Made by a program: the position numbers and the translations under genes
Notes under the pieces: generated by a model
Seen by the model: the letters and a program-made list of their open reading frames with translations, nothing else
What the model was told of the DNA's origin: nothing
Databases searched by the model: none
Shown here: positions 53,767 through 62,603 of the stretch, piece after piece
Numbering within the stretch: position 1 is the stretch's first letter
How the letters are laid out: every line of letters starts with the position of its first letter
Assembly: GCF_002261215.1 (NCBI RefSeq)
Contig: NZ_NEVS01000004.1
Span: 1,674,001 to 1,738,000, forward strand
From: Bordetella genomosp. 11
Lineage (GTDB): Bacteria; Pseudomonadota; Gammaproteobacteria; Burkholderiales; Burkholderiaceae_B
Direction of reading: 5' to 3'
DNA: 64,000 nt

Positions 53767-55121
53767 ACGCAACCACGCTTATCGGGCAGTTCGCCGAATT
53801 CGCGGCCGGGACGGCCGTGGCGGACGTCCCCGCTTCCGCTGTCGACCAGGCCCGCCTATGCCTGGTGGACTGGTTCGCCGTCGGTATCGGTGCCGCCGGA
53901 GACGCGCAGGCCGCCGCCGTGGCGAAGGCATTGGAACAAAGACAGGACAACCGGCGCGGCGCGGCGACGCTATTGACGGGCGGCCAGGCCAGTGCGGCGG
54001 ATGCGGCGCTGGGCAATGGCGTGTTCTCGCACATCCTTGATTTCGACGACACCCATGTGCCTTCCATTCTGCACGGCAGCGGCCCCCTGTGGGCGGCGCT
54101 GCTCGCCGTGGGAGAAACGCACGGCATCGCCGAAGATCGCCTGCTGTCGGGCTTCGCGGTAGGTTTCCAGGCCGGGGCGCGGCTGGGCAGCCAGGGCCTG
54201 GGCGAGCGGCTGACGCGCCAGGGCTGGCATGCCACGCCCGTGCTCGGACGCGTTGCCGCCGCGGCCGCCATCTCGCATGCGCGGCAGTTCGATCCCGTCA
54301 CGGCAGCCCATGCGATCGCGCTCGCGGCCTCCCAGGCCACGGGATTCACCCGTTCGTTCGGCTCCATGGCCAAGCCGCTGAATGCCGGCCGGGCCGCATC
54401 CGATGCGGTGCTGGCCGCCGATCTGGCCCACGCATCCGTGCAGGGCCCCCTCGGCATCCTGGACGGACCGGACGGCCTGGTCCAGACACTGCTCCAGGAC
54501 CACGGACTGACACTCGATCATGCGGTCCAGGGCCTGTCCGAACCGCCCTGGGAAGTTTCCAGGAACAGTTTCAAGCCCTATGCTTCCTGCCAATTGACCC
54601 ACGCGGCCATCGATGCCGCGCGGGCGCTATCGCGCCAGTGCGCCCCGCAGCGCCTGCGCGGCATCCGCGCCCACATACATCCGCTGGCATTGAAAATCGC
54701 GGGACGTGCGACGGCGCGGACATCGGCCGAGGCGAAATTCAGCCTGCGCTTCTGCATTGCCCTGGGCCTGAGCGGATATCCCGGCTCCATGCATGATTTC
54801 GGCGACGAAAGGATATCCGACCCGGCCTTGCAGTCCCTGGCCGGCAAGGTCGAGCTTATCGCCGATACGACGCAGACGCGCACCTCCGCGCGACTGGAAA
54901 TCGTCGACGACGACGGGCACGAGGCCGTTCATTCGATTCCCCACGCATTCGGCAGCATCGAAAACCCGATGCGGTGGGAGCATCTGGAACGGAAGTTCTT
55001 CGATCTGGTCCACGATCGGCTGCCGGCGGATCGGGCGCCCGCCCTGTTCGATACCCTGTCGAATTTCGGGCAGCCAGGGGGCCTGGCCTATGGCATGAGC
55101 CTGCTGCGGCCGGGCGAATAG
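53763..55121 (+). CDS. MmgE/PrpD family protein
   Basis: 452 residues, MmgE/PrpD fold. DAALGNGVFSHILDFDDTHVPSILHGSGPLW is the family's central signature; the helical domain follows and a smaller alpha/beta domain (about 265-385) interrupts it. Relatives are 2-methylcitrate dehydratase and cis-aconitate decarboxylase; many catabolic homologues have unknown substrates. Its ATG overlaps the ancestral stop of the bug gene, so the premature TAG should break translational coupling. Confidence 0.9.
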   Translation: MNATTLIGQFAEFAAGTAVADVPASAVDQARLCLVDWFAVGIGAAGDAQAAAVAKALEQRQDNRRGAATLLTGGQASAADAALGNGVFSHILDFDDTHVPSILHGSGPLWAALLAVGETHGIAEDRLLSGFAVGFQAGARLGSQGLGERLTRQGWHATPVLGRVAAAAAISHARQFDPVTAAHAIALAASQATGFTRSFGSMAKPLNAGRAASDAVLAADLAHASVQGPLGILDGPDGLVQTLLQDHGLTLDHAVQGLSEPPWEVSRNSFKPYASCQLTHAAIDAARALSRQCAPQRLRGIRAHIHPLALKIAGRATARTSAEAKFSLRFCIALGLSGYPGSMHDFGDERISDPALQSLAGKVELIADTTQTRTSARLEIVDDDGHEAVHSIPHAFGSIENPMRWEHLERKFFDLVHDRLPADRAPALFDTLSNFGQPGGLAYGMSLLRPGE

Positions 55122-55145
55122 GCACATCGCGCGGCCATCGCGGCC

Positions 55146-56093
55146 TTACGTGCCGGGCGCGTAACGCCTGGTCCGCCGCGCGGTAAGCGCGCGCTCCACC
55201 ACCGTGCGCGTCACCTGGGGAGCCAGCGTCTCGATGAACGAATAGGCATACCGCCTGAGATGATGCTTGCGGCTGACGGCCACATAGGTCGTACTCGCCG
55301 GAAACAGATGGCTTACCGAAATGGCCTTCAAGGTAAGGTCGCGCGCGGGGTCGAATACCAGATCCGGCACCACGGCCACGCCCAGGCCGTGTTCCACATA
55401 AGCCTTCACGACATCCGCGTTGGTTGCCTTCAGCAAGGCGGGGCCGGGCGGAGGCACCTGGCTGAGCGTGCGCATCAAGGTCTCGGCCGTTTGCGAGGGT
55501 TCATACAGCACGATCGGATGCTGGATGATGTCCTGCAGGCTGACCTTCTTCTTGCGCAAAAGCGGATGCCCCTGGTTCACGAGCAGGATGCGCTGGTATG
55601 TCTGGAAGGGAATGTAGACCAGCTCGGTATCCCCATCCTTGCATTGACTCAGTATGCCAATGTCGGCGGATCCCGCCACCAGCGCGTCCTGGATGGCCTT
55701 GCCGCTTTCGGGCCGGATACTGATGTGCACGTCGGGATAGCCCTCGCGGAATCGCTGAAGCACCGCTGGCAGGCGGAATCGTGCCTGCGTGTGGCTGGCG
55801 GCGATCACCAGCGTGCCACTGTTTTCCAGTTGCTGTTCCCCGCCGATCGCCTTGATCTCGTTGACCTCGGACAGGATGCGCTGCGCGCGTTCGATGACCT
55901 TCTGCCCATCCGGGGTGATGCCCACCAGGCGGCGGCGTTGCCGCTGGAAGATCGTCATGCCCAGCTCGTCCTCCAGCAGCTTGATTTGCGTACTGATATT
56001 GGGCTGCGAGGTATGCAGTACCTCCGCCGCCTTCGACACCTTCAACGCATGCCGGGATACCTCGCAGATATACCTGAGCTGCTGGATGTTCAT
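55146..56093 (-). CDS. CysB/Cbl-like LysR regulator
   Basis: 315 residues. MNIQQLRYICEVSRHALKVSKAAEVLHTSQPNISTQIKLLEDELG closely follows the CysB/Cbl helix-turn-helix, including the long first helix typical of that subgroup. The effector domain contains a CysB-like TTHTQARF segment altered to ASHTQARFRLP. CysB proteins sense O-acetylserine or sulfate status and switch on sulfur assimilation. Divergent from a bug-rhodanese-hydrolase operon, which supports a sulfur link. AAAGG precedes the ATG. Confidence 0.92.
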   Translation of the reverse strand: MNIQQLRYICEVSRHALKVSKAAEVLHTSQPNISTQIKLLEDELGMTIFQRQRRRLVGITPDGQKVIERAQRILSEVNEIKAIGGEQQLENSGTLVIAASHTQARFRLPAVLQRFREGYPDVHISIRPESGKAIQDALVAGSADIGILSQCKDGDTELVYIPFQTYQRILLVNQGHPLLRKKKVSLQDIIQHPIVLYEPSQTAETLMRTLSQVPPPGPALLKATNADVVKAYVEHGLGVAVVPDLVFDPARDLTLKAISVSHLFPASTTYVAVSRKHHLRRYAYSFIETLAPQVTRTVVERALTARRTRRYAPGT

Positions 56094-56225
56094 CGCGCGA
56101 CCTTTCTATAAGTTTTCCTGATTTTATTTCATAAATCCCTATTATTAACAATCCGGCGCCGATGCTAGGATGCCCCGCATAGCCACACAGGGGCCGAAGC
56201 CCTGGAACGGAGAGAGACAAGCATC
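56094..56225. promoter_or_regulatory. AT-rich divergent promoter between cysB-like and bug genes
   Basis: 132 bases with an AT-rich core (about 56103-56150) containing TATAAG and TTATTTCATAAAT, a clear break from the GC-rich surroundings. CysB-type regulators bind such long AT-rich sites. No exact dyad longer than a few bases was found. Confidence 0.4.
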
Positions 56226-57203
56226 GTGCGACGTATCGTTCACAACATCCTCGCCGCCACGCTGATGGTGGCATCCACCGGCGCCGGCAACGCAATCGCG
56301 GGCACCTACCCCGCGGGACCGGTCACTGTCGTCGTCCCCTTCAGCGCCGGCGGCGGCAGCGACAGTGTGGCGCGTCTGATCAGCGCCAAACTGGGCGAGA
56401 AGCTCAAACTAACCTTCATCGTCGAAAACAAGCCGGGCGGTTCCACCAATCCGGCCAACGAATACGTCATTCGCGCCGAACCGAACGGCCAGAAGCTGTT
56501 GCTGGGCCAGGTCACCCTGTCGATCAACCCCTCGCTGATGCCCGGCCTGCCCTATGTGCCGCTGCGCGATCTGGTCCCCGTCGCGCACATCGGCGATACC
56601 CCCGTGATCCTGGTGACGTCGCCGCAGTTTCCGCCCACCGATCTCGCTTCGCTGATGGACTATGTTCGACAGCGCCCGGGAAAGATCAATTTCGCATCCG
56701 GTGGGGTGGGTACCTCCGTGCACCTGGCCGGCGAGCTATTCAAACTGCGGACCGGACTGGACATGGCGCATATCCCGTATCGGGGCAGCGCGCAGATGGT
56801 GACCGACCTGATCGGCGGCCAGGTGCAGATGATCTTCAATACCGCTTCCTCCGTCGTGCCCATGATCAAGGCCGGAAAGCTGCGGGCACTCGCCGTGTCG
56901 GGCGCGCATCGGCTGCAGGCGCTGCCCGATGTCCCGACGTTCAAGGAAGCGGGCCTGGACAACTTCGATGCGCCCTCCTGGTATGGGCTGATGGCGCCGA
57001 AGGGAACGCCCGATCCGATCGTCCGGATCCTGAATACGGCCGTCAACGAGGCCCTGCGGGAACCCGAGGTCAAGGAGGCGCTGTCCGAGATCGGCGTAGA
57101 ACCCGTCGGTGGAACGCCGGCGGAGTTCGAACATTATCTGCACGAACAACAGACCATGTGGGCGAACGTCATCCAGGCTGCCCACATCAAGATCGATCCA
57201 TGA
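56226..57203 (+). CDS. Bug family substrate-binding protein
   Basis: 325 residues from a GTG with GGAGAG upstream. Sec signal (VRRIVHNILAATLMVASTGAGNAIAG). Motifs PFSAGGGSDSVAR, IVENKPGGSTNPANE, HIPYRGSAQMVTDLIGGQVQ, DVPTFKEAGLDNF. Its stop overlaps the ATG of the rhodanese gene (ATGA). Under a CysB-like regulator, so it may bind an organosulfur acid. Confidence 0.93.
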   Translation: MRRIVHNILAATLMVASTGAGNAIAGTYPAGPVTVVVPFSAGGGSDSVARLISAKLGEKLKLTFIVENKPGGSTNPANEYVIRAEPNGQKLLLGQVTLSINPSLMPGLPYVPLRDLVPVAHIGDTPVILVTSPQFPPTDLASLMDYVRQRPGKINFASGGVGTSVHLAGELFKLRTGLDMAHIPYRGSAQMVTDLIGGQVQMIFNTASSVVPMIKAGKLRALAVSGAHRLQALPDVPTFKEAGLDNFDAPSWYGLMAPKGTPDPIVRILNTAVNEALREPEVKEALSEIGVEPVGGTPAEFEHYLHEQQTMWANVIQAAHIKIDP

Positions 57204-58921
57204 CACACAAGGATTATCCGAGCATGCCCTCGTCTCTTTCCGAGCAAGAAACCCTGCGATCCGTATCGCCGTCCGATCTGTCGGCCATGCTGAGCGATGG
57301 GGCCGAATTGGCCCTGATCGACGTCAGCGAGGAAGGCCAGTTCGGGATGGGGCACATGCTCCTGGCGGTGAATATCCCCTACAGTGTGCTCGAACTCCAG
57401 GCGCCCACGCTGGTGCCGCGGAAAAACTGCCGCGTGATCCTGGTGGACCATGGCGGCGGGATTGCCGCGCGCGCGGCGCGCCGCCTGCAGGCGATCGGGT
57501 ACACCGACGTTGCCGTGTTCGAGGGCGGTGTCGCCGCCTGGGAAGATGCCGGCCACCAGCTGTTCCAAGGGGTCTACGTCGCCAGCAAGGCCTTCGGGGA
57601 ATGGGTCGAACAGCACTTCCATACGCCGCGTATCCGTCCCGAAGAACTGGCCGCCCTGCTGGAGAAGCAGGCGGACGTGCGCATTCTGGATCCCCGCACC
57701 GTCAACGAGCATGCGGCCAACCACGTTCCGCGGGCGGTCAGTTGCCCCAGCGCGGAACTGGTGTATCGATTCGACGATATCGTTTCGTCACCGGAGACCC
57801 TGGTCGTGGTCGCCTGCGGCGGTAGAACCCGCGGCATCATCGGGGCGCAGTCGCTGATCAATGCCGGCGTGCCGAACCGGGTCGTGGCATTGGCCGACGG
57901 CAATCACGGCTGGAAGCTGGCGGGCTTGGCCCTGGAAGCGGGGTTGCACGAGGGCTACGAGCTTGTCACGGACGAAACGAAACGGCGCGCGAGCCAGCGC
58001 GCGAAGCGCATCCGCGACGACCACCGGATCACGCAACTGGACCAGCCCACCCTCCAGGCATGGGTCGCCGATTCCTCCCGGACCACCCTGCTGTTGGACG
58101 TACGCACGGCGGAGGAATACGCCGAAGGCCATTACAACGGCGCGCGCCATGCGCCGGGTGGACAACTCCTGCAGGCCACCGATCGATGGCTGGGCACGCT
58201 GGGCGCCCGGGTTGTCCTGATCGACACGGACGGAACCCGCGCCGCGGTCATCTGCCATTGGCTGCGCTGCATGAACTGGGATGCCTACACCTTCGTTTAC
58301 GAAGGCAACGCCGGACAGGCGCCCCAGCCGGATACGGCGGCGCAAGCGCTGCGGAACGCTGGCAGCAAAAGCGCCGACGAAGCGGCCCGCGTGACGGTGC
58401 AGTCGCAGGCCGGGGCCATGCGGGAGGCGCGGCATCTGGTGTTCATCAGTCCCCAGGATGCCGCGCTGGCCATGCGTGCCGGGGCGGTCGCGGTCAGTTT
58501 CGACCGCAGCGCGGACTACCTGCAGGCGCATCCGGCAGGGTCGATCTGGGCCAACCGGGCGAACCTGGGCCCGGTGCGGGCATTGCTGCAAGGGAAACGC
58601 TCGCTCGTGCTGTTCTCGCACGACGGCAGCGCGGCGGAGCTCGCCGCCATCGACCTGGGGGAATCCGCGCCGGATCCCGAACGGCAGGTGCGCATTGTGC
58701 GTGGCGGCATGCAGGCGTGGAAGGATGCGGGATACGCGGTCGCCGGTGCCGACGAAGACGCATTGGCGCAGGAAGACAGGATCGACACGCTTTATTGGAT
58801 GCACGACCGGCGCCAGGGCAACAAGGACGCCATGCGGCGCTATCTGGAATGGGAAAAGGGCTTGCTCGACCAGCTGAAGCGCGACGGATACACGTTTTCG
58901 GCACCCGGATCCAGGCAATAA
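57200..58921 (+). CDS. Four-domain rhodanese with one catalytic cysteine
   Basis: 573 residues made of four rhodanese domains (about 22-125, 145-250, 278-370, 410-515) and a short C-terminal helix. The loop that should carry Cys reads D83-H-G-G-G in domain 1, C206-G-G-R-T-R in domain 2, D342-T-D-G-T in domain 3 and S473-H-D-G-S in domain 4. Only domain 2 can form a persulfide. No signal peptide, so cytoplasmic. Translationally coupled to the bug gene and followed 25 bases later by a dienelactone-hydrolase-type gene. Confidence 0.92.
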   Translation: MTHKDYPSMPSSLSEQETLRSVSPSDLSAMLSDGAELALIDVSEEGQFGMGHMLLAVNIPYSVLELQAPTLVPRKNCRVILVDHGGGIAARAARRLQAIGYTDVAVFEGGVAAWEDAGHQLFQGVYVASKAFGEWVEQHFHTPRIRPEELAALLEKQADVRILDPRTVNEHAANHVPRAVSCPSAELVYRFDDIVSSPETLVVVACGGRTRGIIGAQSLINAGVPNRVVALADGNHGWKLAGLALEAGLHEGYELVTDETKRRASQRAKRIRDDHRITQLDQPTLQAWVADSSRTTLLLDVRTAEEYAEGHYNGARHAPGGQLLQATDRWLGTLGARVVLIDTDGTRAAVICHWLRCMNWDAYTFVYEGNAGQAPQPDTAAQALRNAGSKSADEAARVTVQSQAGAMREARHLVFISPQDAALAMRAGAVAVSFDRSADYLQAHPAGSIWANRANLGPVRALLQGKRSLVLFSHDGSAAELAAIDLGESAPDPERQVRIVRGGMQAWKDAGYAVAGADEDALAQEDRIDTLYWMHDRRQGNKDAMRRYLEWEKGLLDQLKRDGYTFSAPGSRQ

Positions 58922-58946
58922 TCGGCCGCGGCAAGGAGGAACATAC

Positions 58947-59651
58947 ATGGCTGGCTTTATCGACATTACCGCCCAGGATGGCAGAACATTCCAGGCCTGG
59001 CTGGTTGAACCGCGCAACGCCGGGACGGGCGCGCATGGCGCCGTCATCTTTCTGGCGGAAGCCTATAACGTGAACGGGTGGGCTCGCGCCACCGCGCAGC
59101 AGTTCGCCGACGCGGGCTTCCTGGTGCTGGCGCCCGATCTGTACTGGAGGCAGGCACCGGGCACCTACCTCGAATACACCCCTGCCTCGCAGCAGGTATG
59201 CCGGGCCCTGTACGCCAAAATGGATTTCGATGCCGCCATCCAGGACACGGTCGCATGCATGGAACACATCCGGCGCCATCCCGCCAGCAACGGCCGCGTA
59301 GGGCTGGTCGGATACTGCCTGGGCGGGAAGATCGCATTCCTGACGGCCGCCCGGGCCGCCCCCGACGCATCCATCGGCTACTACAGCATCGACCTGGACG
59401 AGTATTTCGACGAAACCGCCGCGATCGCCTGTCCCAGTGCCTTTCATTTCGGGGCGCTGGACCAGCGCGTTCCCGCGCGCTACGCCGACGAGATCCGGCA
59501 ACGCAAGCGGCAGGCGCAGGATCTCGATGTACTGGTCTATCCGAAGGCCGGCCATGGCTTCGCCCGTAGCGGCCAGCCGCCCTACGAGCCCGAGTCCGCC
59601 TCGCAAGCGAACCGCCACACCCTGGATCTGCTGGGCCGGGCGCTGGCCTAA
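58947..59651 (+). CDS. Dienelactone hydrolase family protein
   Basis: 234 residues. Cys-type alpha/beta hydrolase with C124 (GYCLGGK), D172 and H203 (AGHGFAR), plus the family's E38 (AEAYNVN) that activates the Cys. Dienelactone hydrolases open lactone or thioester-like bonds. AAGGAGG precedes the ATG. Third gene of the bug-rhodanese operon. Confidence 0.92.
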   Translation: MAGFIDITAQDGRTFQAWLVEPRNAGTGAHGAVIFLAEAYNVNGWARATAQQFADAGFLVLAPDLYWRQAPGTYLEYTPASQQVCRALYAKMDFDAAIQDTVACMEHIRRHPASNGRVGLVGYCLGGKIAFLTAARAAPDASIGYYSIDLDEYFDETAAIACPSAFHFGALDQRVPARYADEIRQRKRQAQDLDVLVYPKAGHGFARSGQPPYEPESASQANRHTLDLLGRALA

Positions 59652-59725
59652 GGGCCCCGGCGGGCCGCGACGGACCATGCCGGCGCGGCCGCAACGGGCT
59701 GGTCTACCGGCCCGAGCCCCCTCGC

Positions 59726-60664
59726 CTATCTGCGATTGCGCCGCGTCCGGATACGTTCGGCGGCACGCCTGGCCGCCGCGGCGAACTCCCTGAAGCCCGG
59801 ATGATCCAGGATGGTGTGGTGGTGCGCCATCACGATCGCGTACTCGCCGAAATTCGACGGCGTGCGCAGGATACTGATCGAACCGGCATCCTCGAACTCC
59901 CGCGCGGCGCGATCGGGCGCGATGGACAGGCAGTCGCTTTTCGCGACCAGGTGAAGATGCGACAGGAACGACAGCGACGCGATCATCGCCGTCGGTGCCG
60001 CGATGCCTTCGCGCGCGAATATATCGTTCAGGGTTTTGCGCGAACTGCTGTGCGAGCGAGGCAGGATCCACGAGTATCCCGCCAGGTCGCGCAGCTCCAC
60101 GCGGGCTTTCTTCGCCAGCGGATGATGCCTGCCCGCCACCAGGACCACGGCCTCTTCGTACAAGGTCTCCATTGCGAAGCGATCCCCCGCTTCGTCCATG
60201 GCGGCCGGGCGCCGGCCGATGAAGCAATCCAGCTCGCCTTCCATCAACAAGGACTGGAACTGATTGGAAGTGCCTTCCAGGATCTCCAGCTGGAAGTGGT
60301 CGCCCATGCCCTCCAGCTCGCTCAAGAGTGCCGGCACGAACACATGCGTGACGCGCGGAATGCAGCCCAGCCTTAAGCGCATCCGGTGCGAGGTATTCAG
60401 GGTATCCAGCGTACCCAGGGCTTTTTCCGCGTAGATCGCGCTGCCGATCCAATCGCGTGCCTCGGGCAGCACCGTGCAGCCCTTATGGCTGCGCTCGAAC
60501 AGGCGATGGCCGACGATGAGCTCGGCATCGCGCAACAGATTCGTCACCTGCGGCTGAGGCAGCTCGAGCGCGCGCGCGGCGGCGTGGATGGACCCGAGCC
60601 TGGCGACCATCACCAGGGTTTCGATGTGGCGGCGCTCCAGCCTTTCCGCGGATTTCTTCGGCAT
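59726..60664 (-). CDS. LysR-family transcriptional regulator
   Basis: 312 residues. Helix-turn-helix RHIETLVMVARLGSIHAAARALELPQPQVTNLLRDAE; effector domain from about 95 in the GbpR-like style (LRLGCIPRVTHVFVPALLSEL). C-terminal Arg-rich tail. Divergent from the Bug/ComA-like operon across 119 bases, so probably its regulator; converges on the hydrolase gene. Confidence 0.9.
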   Translation of the reverse strand: MPKKSAERLERRHIETLVMVARLGSIHAAARALELPQPQVTNLLRDAELIVGHRLFERSHKGCTVLPEARDWIGSAIYAEKALGTLDTLNTSHRMRLRLGCIPRVTHVFVPALLSELEGMGDHFQLEILEGTSNQFQSLLMEGELDCFIGRRPAAMDEAGDRFAMETLYEEAVVLVAGRHHPLAKKARVELRDLAGYSWILPRSHSSSRKTLNDIFAREGIAAPTAMIASLSFLSHLHLVAKSDCLSIAPDRAAREFEDAGSISILRTPSNFGEYAIVMAHHHTILDHPGFREFAAAARRAAERIRTRRNRR

Positions 60665-60783
60665 GCCGGGTCCCGTTCAGATGATGGATTTTGCATATCA
60701 CTCGATAGCCTATTGATATTCTATTCAGTATCTCCGCGAATCTCTATAGTTCGACCAAAGATCAACGAGCGGAGACAACAACC
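60665..60783. promoter_or_regulatory. Divergent promoter with imperfect dyad
   Basis: AT-rich, with GATATTCTATTCAGTATC at about 60713-60730, a near-palindrome (GATA-N10-TATC) of the size of a LysR site, between the lysR and bug start codons. Confidence 0.4.
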
Positions 60784-61776
60784 ATGAAGATCTCAAGACG
60801 GCAATTCGCCGCGGCCGCGGGCCTGAGCCTGCTGCCCCTGCTGGGTTGTGCGCGCGGCGTAATGGGAGGCGCCGAAGACTTTCCGGCGCAAACGATACGG
60901 TGGATCGTGCCCTTCCCCGCGGCCGGCAGCATCGATGGAGTGGCGCGGGTGGTCGCGCGAAAGATGGGCGAGATCCTCGGCCAGCAAATCATCATCGATA
61001 ACCGGGCCGGCGCCGGCGGCCGTGTCGGCGCCAAGCTGGTCGCGGATGCCAGGCCCGACGGATACACGCAGCTGTTTACGCTGAACACCACGTACACCAT
61101 CGACAAGGCGCTATTCAAGAACCTGGCCTACGATCCGGACCGCGCATTCGAGCCGGTATCCATCATCGCGGAAACGTCGGAGATGCTTGTCGTCAGCCCG
61201 ACGCTGAAGGTCAAGGACCTGCGGGCCTTCATGGCGCTGATGAAGGCGCACCCGCGCGAATACAACTACGCGTCCTCGGGGGTGGGAGGATCGCTGCATC
61301 TGGCCATGCTCTATTTCCAGTCGCTGACGGGCCTGGAGCTGGTTCATGTCCCGTACAAGGGCGGGCCGCCGGCCGTGACGGACCTGATGACGGGCCGGGT
61401 CGCGGCGATGTTCCTGAACACGCCCGCCGCCTCTCCCTATATACGCAATCACCAGATCCAGGCGCTGGGCGTAAGCACGAAAAGCCGTTCGCCCTACATG
61501 CCCGATATCCCCACCATCGCCGAGGCCGGCGTGCCCGGCTTCGATATATCGGTCTGGTTCGGCCTATCCGTTCCCGCCGGTACGCCGCGGTCCGTCATCG
61601 ACAAGATGCACGACGCCGTCGTCAAGGCGCTGGAAGATCCGGGCGTACGCAAGGAATTGGCGAACATCGGGGCCGACCCGGTCGGCGACACGCCTGGCGA
61701 ATTCGCCGCTCGCAAAGATGCCGAAAGCGCCAAATGGACCAAAGTTTTCAAAGAGAACCACATCACGTTGGAGTAA
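60784..61776 (+). CDS. Bug family receptor with a Tat lipoprotein signal
   Basis: 330 residues. The N terminus SRRQFAAAAGLSLLPLLGCA combines a twin-arginine motif with a lipobox (LLGC), unlike the plain Sec signals of the other Bug proteins here. If lipidated it would be anchored to a membrane. Mature motifs PFPAAGSIDGVAR, IDNRAGAGGRVGAK, RPDGYTQLFT, HVPYKGGPPAVTDLMTGRV, DIPTIAEAGVPG are normal. First gene of an operon with ComA-like, SDR and TauD-family genes. Confidence 0.92.
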   Translation: MKISRRQFAAAAGLSLLPLLGCARGVMGGAEDFPAQTIRWIVPFPAAGSIDGVARVVARKMGEILGQQIIIDNRAGAGGRVGAKLVADARPDGYTQLFTLNTTYTIDKALFKNLAYDPDRAFEPVSIIAETSEMLVVSPTLKVKDLRAFMALMKAHPREYNYASSGVGGSLHLAMLYFQSLTGLELVHVPYKGGPPAVTDLMTGRVAAMFLNTPAASPYIRNHQIQALGVSTKSRSPYMPDIPTIAEAGVPGFDISVWFGLSVPAGTPRSVIDKMHDAVVKALEDPGVRKELANIGADPVGDTPGEFAARKDAESAKWTKVFKENHITLE

Positions 61777-61783
61777 GGAAACC

Positions 61784-62575
61784 ATGCCGCAAACTGCCTA
61801 TCACATGCTGGAAGTGCCTCGCCTGCCCCCCAAGCCGCGGACGCGCAGCATGATCGTCATGTCGGAAACCTGCATCCCGCTGCGGCAGACCGAGGACCTG
61901 ATCGAAGTGGCCGGATCGCTGATCGACTACGCCAAGCTGACCGATCACGCCGGCCTTATCGACCGCCATTCCGAAGCCTGGATACGACGCAAAATCGCCC
62001 TCTACAACGACCACGGAATCCCGGTCATACCCGGCGGCATCCCTTTCCAGGTCGCCGTGATCCAGGACAAGGTCAACGAATTCCTGCAGGCGGTGCGCGA
62101 CCTGGGTTTCGCCGGTGTGGAGATGAGCGAAGACACGATGCCGCCGCTGGAAACGGGCTACCGCGAAGACCTGATCCGCCGCGCGCTGGACATGGGGCTT
62201 CCCGTCATGACGGAGATGGGACGCAAGAACGTCGACATCCCCTTCAATGCCGACGAGATCTGCGAACAGATTCTGCGCGACGTCGAACTGGGCGTGTCCA
62301 AGGTTTACCTGGAAAGCGCGGAGATCCAGGAAATCTTCGAGGCGGACCCCGCCGCCCTGGACAAGATCGCGAGCCTGGGAAAGAACGAGTTCCTGCTGTT
62401 CGAGCTGGGTTTGCAGAACGCCCAGGAGAAGGCCGCATGGCTGGTCGAGCGCTACGGCATGGACATCAACTTCGCCAGTGTGTCGCCCGCCGACGTCGTT
62501 CCGGTCGACGCGATCCGCCGTGGCGTGCATCGCAAGGCGGGATTTTCCTACGTCACGCAGTACGGCAGGCAATAG
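61784..62575 (+). CDS. ComA (phosphosulfolactate synthase)-family protein, divergent
   Basis: 263 residues, TIM barrel. The whole length follows archaeal ComA: YAKL with K51, RRKIALYNDHGIPVIPGG, FLQAVRDLGFAGVEMSEDT, GLPVMTEMGRKN and the C-terminal VVPVDAIRRGVHR. ComA adds sulfite to phosphoenolpyruvate. As I recall that family, its KFGWGT, EGRESG and RRGLRGDT motifs read KLTDHA, ESAEIQ and RRGVHRKA here, so the substrate probably differs. AAGGAA before ATG 61784; 7 bases after the bug stop. Confidence 0.82.
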   Translation: MPQTAYHMLEVPRLPPKPRTRSMIVMSETCIPLRQTEDLIEVAGSLIDYAKLTDHAGLIDRHSEAWIRRKIALYNDHGIPVIPGGIPFQVAVIQDKVNEFLQAVRDLGFAGVEMSEDTMPPLETGYREDLIRRALDMGLPVMTEMGRKNVDIPFNADEICEQILRDVELGVSKVYLESAEIQEIFEADPAALDKIASLGKNEFLLFELGLQNAQEKAAWLVERYGMDINFASVSPADVVPVDAIRRGVHRKAGFSYVTQYGRQ

Positions 62576-62603
62576 CGCGGCGGACGCGGCAAGGAGACAC
62601 ACC

